Notes under the pieces: model-generated
The model's database searches: none
What the model saw: the letters and a program-made list of their open reading frames with translations, nothing else
What the model was told of the DNA's origin: nothing
Position numbers and translations under genes: made by a program
Part shown: one piece after another, positions 27,487 to 35,009 of the stretch
Layout: each line of letters opens with the position of its first letter
How positions within the stretch are numbered: the stretch's first letter is position 1
Origin: Verrucomicrobiota bacterium
GTDB taxonomy: Bacteria > Verrucomicrobiota > Verrucomicrobiia > Limisphaerales > SIBE01
Direction of reading: 5' to 3'
Assembly: GCA_027623095.1 (NCBI GenBank)
Contig: JAQBVM010000025.1
Coordinates: 1 to 37,065 of the forward strand
DNA length: 37,065 nucleotides

Positions 27487-28242
27487 ATGAGTCCAAAACC
27501 ACACCTTATATTCTTTGCTGAACCAACTGTGTTGCTTGCGTGCCTGTTGTTCGCCGCCTACCCAACAAGTCGCGCCAATTCCCAGGAAACCGCGCCGGCC
27601 AAAACTCCGCAAGAACCGAGTGTAAATCCTGGCATCAACAGACAATACCTCCAGCCTCAGACCAACGTTACGGTTTGGGTTGAACGATTCGAAAGGGAGG
27701 GGAGAGAAATCTATGATCACCGAAGTGAGATTTGCGACACCGTTAAGGTGCGCGCCGGAGCCGCGGTGGCCGACATTGGATCTGGAACTGGGCTGTTCAC
27801 ATTGCTTTTCGCTGAAAAGGCAGGGCCATTAGGGACAGTTTATGCGGTTGATCTTGTCTCCGAGTTTCTGGGGCATATCGATCAACGGGCGAAAGAAGCC
27901 GGCTTAAAGAATGTCCGGACTCATCAATGCACCGAACGTTCAATCGAGCTCCCCGATAACTCCATTGATCTGGCATTCATATGCGATGTTTACCATCATT
28001 TCGAGTATCCACAAAGCTCACTCGCATCCATCCATAACGCTCTAAGAAAAGACGGAGAAATTGTGATGGTTGAATTCAAGAGAATTCCGGGAGTGACGTC
28101 CGACTGGACACTCAATCATGTCCGCGCCGGTCAAGAGGTGTTCACCGCGGAGATAGAGAAGGCCGGATTCGAGAAGGTTGCGGATTACGATCTGCTGAAG
28201 GACAATTACATGATTCGATTCAGGAAAAAATCGAAACCGTAG
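27487..28242 (+). CDS. Exported class I SAM-dependent methyltransferase
   Basis: ATG 27487 (251 residues) is chosen because a signal-like hydrophobic segment follows (PTVLLACLLFAAYPTSRA); the frame extends upstream to a TTG overlapping the preceding stop. After a Pro/Gln-rich linker the domain has ERFEREGREIYDHRSEI, the SAM motif VADIGSGTG at residues 94-102, FICDVYHHFEYP with the post-I acidic and aromatic motif, and a final strand pair typical of class I enzymes. Substrate is unknown. It stands between the isoaspartyl methyltransferase and the APC permease, with only 6 bases before the latter, so the set is likely an operon. This is the second methyltransferase in a row with an export signal. 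Confidence 0.9.
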   Translation: MSPKPHLIFFAEPTVLLACLLFAAYPTSRANSQETAPAKTPQEPSVNPGINRQYLQPQTNVTVWVERFEREGREIYDHRSEICDTVKVRAGAAVADIGSGTGLFTLLFAEKAGPLGTVYAVDLVSEFLGHIDQRAKEAGLKNVRTHQCTERSIELPDNSIDLAFICDVYHHFEYPQSSLASIHNALRKDGEIVMVEFKRIPGVTSDWTLNHVRAGQEVFTAEIEKAGFEKVADYDLLKDNYMIRFRKKSKP

Positions 28243-28248
28243 AGTTTT

Positions 28249-29544
28249 GTGGAAACCGCAGAACCCTCGCGCCGCAAGCTGGGACTTGTAAGCGCGACCG
28301 CGCTCGTGGTTGCGAGTATGATCGGCACAGGGGTTTTCACGACCAGCGGCTTCTTGTTAGCCGACTTGAAGTCGCCCGCTTCGGTCCTTGCCGTGTGGAT
28401 TCTTGGCGGCGTCATGGCTACGCTTGGCGCTCTGAGTTACGGTGCTCTGGCACGCCGCATTCCGGAGTCGGGAGGTGAGTATCTATTCCTTTCGAAAACG
28501 CTGCATCCAGCAGCGGGATACATTGCGGGATGGATTTCGCTACTCGTCGGTTTCTCGGCTCCGCTGGCCGCCGCCGCCTATGGTTTCGGCGAATACACTC
28601 AAACTTGGTTTCCCGCCTCAACATCTAGATGGACTGGGACTTTCCTTATCTTGATCGTCTCGCTGGTCCACTCGCTTGATGTGAGAGGTGGCGCCATGAT
28701 TCAAAATAGCGCCGTTCTCCTCAAGGTACTCCTCATCGGCCTGTTCGTGGGTTTGGCAATCATGAGGCTGCCCTCCGTGGATCAGCCTCCTTCTGCATCC
28801 GTTCCCATTTCCGTTTACGGAGTCTCCCTCGTCTGGATCTCATTCAGTTATGCCGGATGGAACGCTGCAATCTACATCGGAGGTGAGGTCCGCAATCCTG
28901 AGAAGAACTTGCCGCGCTCGTTGTTATTTGGCACTGCATTGGTAACGCTTCTGTATGTCACACTCAATGCTGTATTCGTTTATTCCGCCCCCACAACAGA
29001 ACTTGCCGGAAAACTCGACATCGGACGCATCGCGGCACAGGCACTCGGCGGCCCATCCTGGGCGGACGCAACGTCGCTCCTCGTTGCCCTTGCCCTGGCA
29101 ACATCCGTCTCATCGTTGTTGATGGCGGGACCGCGCGTTTATGCGCGCATGGCGGCGGACGGATACCTGCCTGGCTTCCTATTCTCCAATGCCGGACCGC
29201 CTCGATCCGCAACAGCACTTCAAAGTCTTTTGGCATTGGCACTTTTGTGGACGGCAACCTACGAAAGCCTTTTAACCTACATCGGCTTCACTCTCGGACT
29301 GAGCACTGCGGCGACCGTGGTGGGATTGATTGTGTTAAAGTTAAAACACAAAGAAAGACTGCAGGTTCCCGGCTGGCCCTGGGTGCCGATGCTGTTCCTT
29401 TTCGGTGTCAGCGCCGTTACCCTGTTCTCCATACTCCAACGCCCGAAAGAAAGTTTTCTGGGTTTATCAACAATCGCCGCGGGATTTGTCGGTTGGTTTC
29501 TGATTCACAAAACGAAGGCCGAGTTAAAAAATAACGCTGAGTGA
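28249..29544 (+). CDS. APC-superfamily amino acid/amine permease
   Basis: This is an integral membrane transporter, probably for an amino acid or polyamine. It starts with GTG 28249, 6 bases after the methyltransferase stop. The N-terminal segment LGLVSATALVVASMIGTGVF carries the family's GTGxF motif on helix 1. About twelve hydrophobic segments follow over 431 residues, including YAGWNAAIYIGGEVRNPEKNLPRSL, the conserved loop of the cationic amino acid transporter group. The C-terminus KTKAELKNNAE is charged and cytoplasmic. The location in a methyltransferase operon does not reveal the substrate. Confidence 0.94.
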   Translation: METAEPSRRKLGLVSATALVVASMIGTGVFTTSGFLLADLKSPASVLAVWILGGVMATLGALSYGALARRIPESGGEYLFLSKTLHPAAGYIAGWISLLVGFSAPLAAAAYGFGEYTQTWFPASTSRWTGTFLILIVSLVHSLDVRGGAMIQNSAVLLKVLLIGLFVGLAIMRLPSVDQPPSASVPISVYGVSLVWISFSYAGWNAAIYIGGEVRNPEKNLPRSLLFGTALVTLLYVTLNAVFVYSAPTTELAGKLDIGRIAAQALGGPSWADATSLLVALALATSVSSLLMAGPRVYARMAADGYLPGFLFSNAGPPRSATALQSLLALALLWTATYESLLTYIGFTLGLSTAATVVGLIVLKLKHKERLQVPGWPWVPMLFLFGVSAVTLFSILQRPKESFLGLSTIAAGFVGWFLIHKTKAELKNNAE

Positions 29545-29679
29545 ATGCTCACCTTCAGAATCAGTCGGTTGAGAATCGATACAGCGCCAACAGACGCGAA
29601 GAATTCTCCAGAGCTTCGGATCCGCGAACAAATCAATCAGGATTTGGTCCATCAAGCGTTCTCAATTGATGCGGATAGT

Positions 29680-29715
29680 AAAAAAGCCGTTCCGCATCGC
29701 ACGGAACGGCATTTT
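29680..29715 (-). terminator. Bidirectional-type intrinsic terminator after erpA
   Basis: A perfect 9-bp stem GCCGTTCCG / CGGAACGGC (29686-29694 and 29702-29710) has a 7-base loop. On the minus strand it is followed by TTTTTT (29685-29680), 26 bases past the erpA-like stop. On the plus strand it is followed by ATTTT and may also end the APC permease transcript. Confidence 0.85.
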
Positions 29716-29740
29716 ACAGCCAGGGCATTTCAAAAAATGC

Positions 29741-30085
29741 TCAGGCCTCGAACGATTTTCCGCAGCCACAAGAGAGGCGGGCATTCGGATTCTTCACTTT
29801 GAATCCTCCCCCATTCAGGCTGTCCTCGAAATCTACAACGGCACCGCGCAGGTAATTTGCGCTAAATGGATCCACCAATACCGATACCCCGTGATACTCC
29901 AACGTCAAATCGTCTTGTCGTTTCTCGTCGAAGACCATTCCGTATTGAAGGCCCGAACACCCTCCTGACTCAACGTACACGCGGAAATTCTTCCCAACTT
30001 CCTCTCGAGCGAGCAACGACTTAAGTTGGTCGGCTGCATTCTCGGTAATGCTGACGTCGGGAGTAGTCTGACCTTGATCAATCAT
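29741..30085 (-). CDS. erpA: Iron-sulfur cluster insertion protein (ErpA/IscA family)
   Basis: This A-type carrier delivers iron-sulfur clusters to apoproteins in the cytoplasm. The 114 residues match the family length. The three conserved cysteines are Cys43 (ESGGCSGLQYGM), Cys106 and Cys108 (LSCGCGKSF), and the segment VSVLVDPFSANYLRGAVVDF is typical. The gene might equally be called iscA or sufA; no isc or suf genes are near. A candidate sigma-70 promoter lies so close upstream that the mRNA would be almost leaderless, consistent with the lack of a Shine-Dalgarno. An intrinsic terminator follows the gene. Confidence 0.95.
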   Translation of the reverse strand: MIDQGQTTPDVSITENAADQLKSLLAREEVGKNFRVYVESGGCSGLQYGMVFDEKRQDDLTLEYHGVSVLVDPFSANYLRGAVVDFEDSLNGGGFKVKNPNARLSCGCGKSFEA

Positions 30086-30096
30086 GCTCTGCGCAA

Positions 30097-30125
30097 AGAT
30101 TAACAGCCAATCTGCAGTCTGTCAA
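30097..30125 (-). promoter_or_regulatory. Candidate sigma-70 promoter of erpA
   Basis: On the minus strand TTGACA (30125-30120) is followed after 17 bases by TAATCT (30102-30097). Transcription would begin about 5 bases before the ATG at 30085. The -35 box is perfect and the -10 box is weak. Confidence 0.4.
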
Positions 30126-30364
30126 ATGAGCCAAACTTCCCAAATCACTCGGTGAATAAGTTGTGAACAAGAATCGTTTGACGGCAGACCGTTTTTTTGT
30201 CATTGTTAGCCGGTTTCAATATTCGTATTACGAAGGAGAGATTGGCTTACAACATTTCGTTCATGATGTTCTTATTTCTGAAAATGTGGATTCCGAAGCA
30301 ATTTCATGAAGGGCCATCTGTTACGTTGCGCATTGCCGCAGCCGGACATGGGTCTTGATGAAAC

Positions 30365-30432
30365 AAGGAGGTAAAATGGGGAAGCCACCGTCTGATCTCC
30401 GACTAGGCGGTGGCTTTTCTATTTTCGATTAA
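30365..30432 (+). CDS. Possible 18-residue leader peptide with perfect Shine-Dalgarno
   Basis: AAGGAGGT at 30365-30372, fully complementary to the 16S rRNA tail, is followed after three bases by ATG 30376. The frame reads MGKPPSDLRLGGGFSIFD and ends at TAA 30430-30432. The terminator hairpin lies inside the ORF, so a translating ribosome would block it from folding. The arrangement resembles a translation-dependent attenuator, although there is no run of one amino acid's codons. A chance ATG next to a terminated small RNA is the main alternative. Confidence 0.35.
30382..30425 (+). terminator. Intrinsic terminator within the leader region
   Basis: AAGCCACCG (30382-30390) pairs with CGGTGGCTT (30408-30416) around a 17-base loop, followed by TTCTATTTTC. 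It lies about 200 bases before the enolase-superfamily start at 30629. Confidence 0.75.
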
Positions 30433-30628
30433 TGTTCGGCTATCTGGTTTGCTCAAGCCTGGGACGCTGTTCGGGCAGCGTTTCGGTGTTGTAAGCGTAA
30501 CGGTTAAGGGCCTGCCATCGTTGTTCAGATGTTCAGCCTTCCGAGGCGTTTTGCCTTTCCAATCCTGCGAAACCTTGTCAGCTTTCCTTCACGAACCACT
30601 AGCCTCCTGGACGGAAAGAAATTTTTAT

Positions 30629-31963
30629 ATGAACCGACGTGACATTGTAAAAGGACTGGGGCTCTCCGCCGCCGCGGGAGCTTTTGGATTTCTTGGATCG
30701 CGAAATGAATCGCTTGCGCAAACCTACGCGAAAGGGACGAACGGATTGGCGCCTCTCAAGATTACGAAGGTGCGCGCGATTCCAACCAATCCCCAGGGCC
30801 AGAGATTGGTAGTTGTCAAGGTGGAGACAAGCGAACCGGGTCTGTACGGTCTCGGGTGCGCGACGTTTAACCAGCGTGCGGTCACGGTTATGAACGCGGT
30901 CGATGAATTCCTCGATCCTTTTGCGCGCGGACGGGACGTCGATAATATCGAAGATGTCTGGCAGACCGCTTACACCAGTTCTTACTGGCGCAATGGTCCC
31001 GTTCTCAACAACGCGATGAGCGGCTTGGACCAGGCGTTGTGGGATATCAAGGGCAAACGGGCCAACATGCCGGTCTATCAGTTGATCGGCGGGAAATGCC
31101 GGTTCGCTGCGGACTGCTACGCGCACTCAAGCGGCAGCGACTTCCAGGAATTGGAAGACAGCGTGCAGAGAAACATCGAGCGCGGTTTCCGACATATTCG
31201 CATTCAGCTCGGCGGATACGGCTCGTCGCATCTTTCGGGCGAAGCCGACTTTAAAAAGGAAGGATTCGGATTGCGGTCGGACACGCTGATGGACGCGCGC
31301 CCTTATTTGAAGGTGACGCCGAAGATGTTCGAACATATTCGGAACAAATTTGGGGAGGATATCGAACTGCTCCATGACGTCCACGAACGGATCGAACCGA
31401 TCGACGCGATCAATCTCCTAAAAGAACTGCAACAATACCGGCCGTATTTCATCGAAGATCCGTTTTCTCCGGAGCAGAACGGTTATTTTAAAATGCTCCG
31501 CCAGCAAACGTCAGTCCCCATTGCAATGGGCGAACTTTTCAATAGCCCGCACGAATGGGTGGGGCTGATTTCGGAGCGGCTGATCGATTTCATTCGCGTC
31601 CATATTTCTCAAGTTGGCGGCTTTACGGTGGCCCGCAAGATTGCGGCGCTCGGAGAGTGGTTCAATGTCCGCAGCGCCTGGCACGGTCCGGGCGATGTTT
31701 CTCCTGTCGGGCACGCCGCAAATATCCACCTCGATCTGGCCATTTCAAACTTTGGAATTCAGGAATCGATGGTTTTTAGAGACTCGACCCAAGAGGTCTT
31801 TCCAGGTTGCCCGACTCTCAAGAACGGATATTTCTACGTCAATGAAGCTCCGGGTTGGGGGGTCGATATCAACGAAGAAGCCGCGAAGAAATATCCGTTC
31901 CAATCGGATCCTGGGTACTGGCGTCCAATCCGTCGGCGCGATGGAACATCAGTGCGACCGTAG
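30629..31963 (+). CDS. Tat-exported enolase-superfamily protein, mannonate dehydratase (RspA/ManD)-like
   Basis: This enzyme would dehydrate a sugar acid such as D-mannonate or D-gluconate. ATG 30629 (444 residues) follows GGAAAGAA and begins MNRRDIVKGLGLSAAAGAFG, a twin-arginine signal; the frame opens at 30410 but the upstream part is leader sequence. The N-terminal capping domain precedes the barrel. The three metal ligands are spaced 26 residues apart, as in this superfamily: Asp250 (LLHDVHERI), Glu276 (FIEDPF) and Glu302 (AMGELFN). The segment WHGPGDVSPVGHAANIHL is characteristic of the ManD subgroup. Export of this normally cytoplasmic type of enzyme is unusual but occurs with Tat-signal variants. 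The copper/heme protein gene follows after 63 bases. Confidence 0.9.
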   Translation: MNRRDIVKGLGLSAAAGAFGFLGSRNESLAQTYAKGTNGLAPLKITKVRAIPTNPQGQRLVVVKVETSEPGLYGLGCATFNQRAVTVMNAVDEFLDPFARGRDVDNIEDVWQTAYTSSYWRNGPVLNNAMSGLDQALWDIKGKRANMPVYQLIGGKCRFAADCYAHSSGSDFQELEDSVQRNIERGFRHIRIQLGGYGSSHLSGEADFKKEGFGLRSDTLMDARPYLKVTPKMFEHIRNKFGEDIELLHDVHERIEPIDAINLLKELQQYRPYFIEDPFSPEQNGYFKMLRQQTSVPIAMGELFNSPHEWVGLISERLIDFIRVHISQVGGFTVARKIAALGEWFNVRSAWHGPGDVSPVGHAANIHLDLAISNFGIQESMVFRDSTQEVFPGCPTLKNGYFYVNEAPGWGVDINEEAAKKYPFQSDPGYWRPIRRRDGTSVRP

Positions 31964-32026
31964 CGTCCCGCCGAACTTATTCCAACTTGCTGAAGCCGAG
32001 TCCGTGCATTACTGTCTCGGCGCTTC

Positions 32027-34036
32027 ATGAAGTTGACTGGCGAAAAACTACGAATAGGGCTTTGGATAAGCGGTGGATGGCGGTCGTCCCGTTTTCAAAG
32101 ATTTGTATCGAAACTTGGCCAGGCCATTTTGATTGGCTGTCTGCTTGGCTTACCGGGCATGCCAGTGCGCGCTCAGGATCGCGTGCAGATAACCCCGCTT
32201 GGCAACAAAGTCGAACTGACACTGGAGACTTCAGCCGCGGACAAGGAGTATGTGCTCGAGTCGGTTGCGCGTCTCATGGAGGGTGAGGAGTGGGCGCCGC
32301 TGTTGCAGTTTCGAGGCGGCACAACACCCAGGCCTTTTGTAGATCCAATTTGCGGCACGGTGGAGTCCCGTTTTTTCCGCCTGCGCCAATTGCTCGATGC
32401 GCCCGCTGTGGAAGTGAGCAACTTCCGGCTTTTGGATGTCACGGGAGGTGCCTTCGAGTTATATTACCAGCAAACCGCCAAGGGCGTGATGGTGATTCTT
32501 GCCGGCGCGGATTTGGCTTCCGTGATTCCTTTCGCAGCTGAATTGGATCGTATTCGCAAGCAGTCTGGAGAAGAAAACCTGCCAACTTGGATTATCTCCG
32601 CCTCCGCGACTCTGGAGCGCAATTCTATCGCGGAAATTGCAAAAGTATTTCCAGCGGATATGCGGGTTCTTCAGGACCCATCACACGCGGTTCATCGGAC
32701 GCTGGGAAGTGGCCGCTCGCCCGAGGCGGTTCTGGTCTCGACGTCGGATTGGTCGATCGCCTATCGGGGGCCTGTGGAGGAACTCATCGACACGGGTGTC
32801 AGCATAGTTCGGACTCAACCCTTGGCAGGCGCGGTCGCCGAACTGATCGGGAAGAATCCGATTTCGATTTCGCGGATGGCGGTTGTTGGTGAGCCTTCCG
32901 GTTTGCGGCCAATTGAAGAGGCCGCATATTCGACCCGCATCGCCCCGATGTTGCTGGTTTCGTGCATGCCTTGTCACAGCGAGGGAAATATCGCGCCGTG
33001 GGCGATGAAGAATCACTCGGTTATTCAGGAGTTTTCTAGACTGATCAAATCGGCCGTGCTCGCGGGTGAAATGCCTCCGTGGCACGCAGATCCCGCCTAT
33101 CAACGGTTTGCGAACTCGAAGGCTTTGCCGCCTGAGGATGTGGCGGTTCTGATTGATTGGATCGATCGCGGAGCGCCGAGGGGTGACGGACCGGACCCTC
33201 TTGTGGACGCCGTCCAGGAATCCGTTGAGGACTGGCCGTTGGGAGAGCCTGACGCAATCATTTCGATCGCGCCGCAGGAGGTTCCCGCAACCGGCGCGAT
33301 TGACTACCGATATTTGATCGCAAAGAGTCCGTTTCCCAATGATGTCTGGCTTCGAGCCGTTTCCGTGAAACCGGGGAACCGTTCGGTGGTGCATCATAGT
33401 CTGGTGTTCAAGGGCGGTATCCTGGAGTTGTTGGCGTTTCAGGGTGGGCTCAGTGGATTCTTCGCAGGCTACGTGCCTGGGATGGACCAGGTCCCGTTCC
33501 CGGGAGGCACGGGAAAACTTTTGAAACGGAGCGACACCATTGTCTTTCAGATGCACTACACGGCTTCCGGAAAAGCAACCACAGACGACACACAGCTCGG
33601 CTTGTATTTGGCGCATGAGAAACCGAAACAGGAGCTCGTCACAACGGCGGCTTACAACACGCGTTTCGTGATTCCACCCGAGACGGCGGACGTGCCGGTA
33701 TCCGCGTCAATGACCTTTGCGAAGAAGTCTCGAATCTACGAGCTTAGCCCCCACATGCACTACAGAGGTGCGGCTGCCCGATTTACGCTTGTGTATCCAG
33801 ATGGCGATCGGGAGGTGCTCCTCAATGTTCCGAAGTATTTCTTTGACTGGCAGGCTCTCTACCGGCTGGCGAGTCCAAAGGATGTGCCCGCCGGCACACG
33901 ACTGGTTGCTGAAGGCGCGTTCGACAACTCAATCCGAAATCGTTTTAACCCGGACCCGGCGGCCACCGTGAGATTCGGTGAACAGTCCTGGGAGGAGATG
34001 TTTATCGGATACATCAATTTCGCCCAGATGGAGTAG
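32027..34036 (+). CDS. Exported redoxin-like, heme and type II copper monooxygenase-like protein
   Basis: The 669-residue protein has an N-terminal export signal (QAILIGCLLGLPGMPVRAQ). Residues about 127-285 form a thioredoxin-like domain (NFRLLDVTGGAF, then MRVLQDPSHAVHRTLG) lacking a CxxC pair. A c-type heme site, CMPCH (Cys313, Cys316, His317), is followed by APWAMKN and EMPPWHADP, as in cytochromes of this group. The C-terminal part matches copper type II ascorbate-dependent monooxygenases: VVHHSLVF with His456-His457, FQMHYTASG with His510, LSPHMHYRG with His576 and His578, and Met658 in WEEMFIGYINF, corresponding to the two copper sites of peptidylglycine and dopamine hydroxylases. It may hydroxylate a substrate with the heme supplying electrons. 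The biological substrate is unknown. Confidence 0.9.
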   Translation: MKLTGEKLRIGLWISGGWRSSRFQRFVSKLGQAILIGCLLGLPGMPVRAQDRVQITPLGNKVELTLETSAADKEYVLESVARLMEGEEWAPLLQFRGGTTPRPFVDPICGTVESRFFRLRQLLDAPAVEVSNFRLLDVTGGAFELYYQQTAKGVMVILAGADLASVIPFAAELDRIRKQSGEENLPTWIISASATLERNSIAEIAKVFPADMRVLQDPSHAVHRTLGSGRSPEAVLVSTSDWSIAYRGPVEELIDTGVSIVRTQPLAGAVAELIGKNPISISRMAVVGEPSGLRPIEEAAYSTRIAPMLLVSCMPCHSEGNIAPWAMKNHSVIQEFSRLIKSAVLAGEMPPWHADPAYQRFANSKALPPEDVAVLIDWIDRGAPRGDGPDPLVDAVQESVEDWPLGEPDAIISIAPQEVPATGAIDYRYLIAKSPFPNDVWLRAVSVKPGNRSVVHHSLVFKGGILELLAFQGGLSGFFAGYVPGMDQVPFPGGTGKLLKRSDTIVFQMHYTASGKATTDDTQLGLYLAHEKPKQELVTTAAYNTRFVIPPETADVPVSASMTFAKKSRIYELSPHMHYRGAAARFTLVYPDGDREVLLNVPKYFFDWQALYRLASPKDVPAGTRLVAEGAFDNSIRNRFNPDPAATVRFGEQSWEEMFIGYINFAQME

Positions 34037-34171
34037 TGGTCTCGCTCGTTCGTCCTGAATCTGCGCCCAGGAAGATCTGTTGTTTCAGGCTTTTCAAGCG
34101 TATCGAAAGCTGCTCAATCGTTACTCCGATTCTGTATGCGCATGCCCAGGATGCGCCGGTTCTGTCCGTGT

Positions 34172-34400
34172 TCAAAGGAATAGCTCCCAGTATCCAACAT
34201 CAATCCAGCGTCCAAATTTCCATCCAACCTCGCGGAAACGCGCAACCTTTTGAAAACCGAACCTCTCTTGAAACGCGACACTCGCATCATTTGGGAGCGC
34301 GATCCCAGCAATGACACCATAGGTCGAACGGGCGCGAAGTTCATCCATCAAGGCTTCGTATAATTGCGACCCCACTCCTTTGCGGACTCGACTGCATTCA
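34172..34400 (-). pseudogene. C-terminal remnant of a GNAT acetyltransferase (phosphinothricin acetyltransferase-like)
   Basis: The minus frame reads RKGVGSQLYEALMDEL, with the acetyl-CoA binding R/K-G-x-G-S motif, then GIALPNDASVAFQERFGF and GWKFGRWIDVGYWE, the hallmark C-terminus of the Pat/Bar-like GNAT group. The N-terminal half of the fold (about 95 residues) is missing; upstream of about 34400 the frame degrades into sequence that instead encodes a MazF-like tail on the opposite strand. The only start in the remnant is a GTG inside the CoA motif (34375), so it is almost certainly inactive. Confidence 0.8.
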
Positions 34401-34557
34401 AGATGGAATGGATTGGAAGACGTTTTGCGATTGTTCGATCTTGTACACGATTCCTTCCGAGAAACTGTTTGAACGGCGCGGTCGTGTAAGCCTCGAACGG
34501 AGGCGCCAGATCTGGGCGAAGGTCCGAGACCTTCTGAGGCTTAACGCCACGGACTAA
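34399..34557 (+). pseudogene. C-terminal remnant of a probable MazF/PemK-type toxin
   Basis: The plus frame from about 34399 to TAA 34555-34557 reads GMDWKTFCDCSILYTIPSEK and then LFERRGRVSLERRRQIWAKV and ends LLRLNATD. The order WKT-x-x-x-CD, a Tyr/Thr beta strand, and a final Leu-Arg-Arg-x-Gly-x-Leu-Ser-type helix resembles the ends of PemK/MazF toxins. The N-terminal two thirds, which hold part of the RNA-cleaving site, are absent and the region is antisense to the GNAT remnant. ATG 34408 gives only 49 codons with no ribosome binding site. The family assignment is moderately sure. Confidence 0.55.
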
Positions 34558-34594
34558 TCTATCAACATGTTTTTCAGCCGTTTCTTGATTCCTT

Positions 34595-35008
34595 CTAATC
34601 CCCGGTAGGCCGGTATATGAGGCCTCGATCCATCACGGATTGAAGAAGGCCGTCTTCGAGGTAGTCTGGGTTCGGGTCGATCGGGTGGGGCGTCTGTCCT
34701 TGGTACCCGATTGCTTTTCGGACTTCCGCGTTGAGGAAGTACGCGGCAGCGGCGAATTCGGCGAGAACGCCAAAAGCGTCCGGATGATTCGTCTGCAATT
34801 CGGCAATGACCCGCTCCGATCCGCGCCCGTCCGCCATCTGGAGGATTGATTCCAGAACGTCCGCAATTTCAGGGCGAACGGTCAACACTCGATCCAGACC
34901 TTCGTTCGCGATACCGGCTTCGCTCGCCGATGGCATGCCGTTTCCCGCCGGGATCAAGACGTCGGCAAGCCCGGCCAGAATCGTGCGTTCGGTGGCGTTG
35001 AAAATCAT
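34595..35008 (-). CDS. Gluconate 2-dehydrogenase subunit 3-like protein
   Basis: The 137-residue protein starts at ATG 35008, one base after the GMC stop, so translation is coupled. It begins MIFNATERTILAGLADVLIP, the usual beginning of the gluconate 2-dehydrogenase subunit 3 family, and the central segment DAFGVLAEFAAAAYFLNAEV and IGYQGQTPHPIDPNPDY are family motifs. This small subunit accompanies the FAD subunit of membrane sugar-acid dehydrogenases and often carries a Tat signal; no signal is seen here, so it would have to be exported with its partner or act in the cytoplasm. The usual cytochrome c subunit gene is not in the window. Confidence 0.88.
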   Translation of the reverse strand: MIFNATERTILAGLADVLIPAGNGMPSASEAGIANEGLDRVLTVRPEIADVLESILQMADGRGSERVIAELQTNHPDAFGVLAEFAAAAYFLNAEVRKAIGYQGQTPHPIDPNPDYLEDGLLQSVMDRGLIYRPTGD

Positions 35009-35009
35009 C

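Larger units (their letters stand above)
30086..30628. other. Long divergent intergenic region
   Basis: This region of 543 bases lies between erpA (minus) and the enolase-superfamily gene (plus). It holds the candidate erpA promoter, a possible plus-strand promoter (TTGACG at 30178 with CATTGT after 17 bases, a weak -10), a short open frame 30263-30358, and the strong ribosome binding site, 18-codon ORF and terminator described separately. It may encode a small RNA or a regulatory leader. Confidence 0.5.

Noticed and set aside
30263-30358. 31-codon ORF (MMFLFLKMWIPKQ) before the leader ORF
   Set aside because: No clear ribosome binding site at a proper distance and no known match; kept only as part of the intergenic description.
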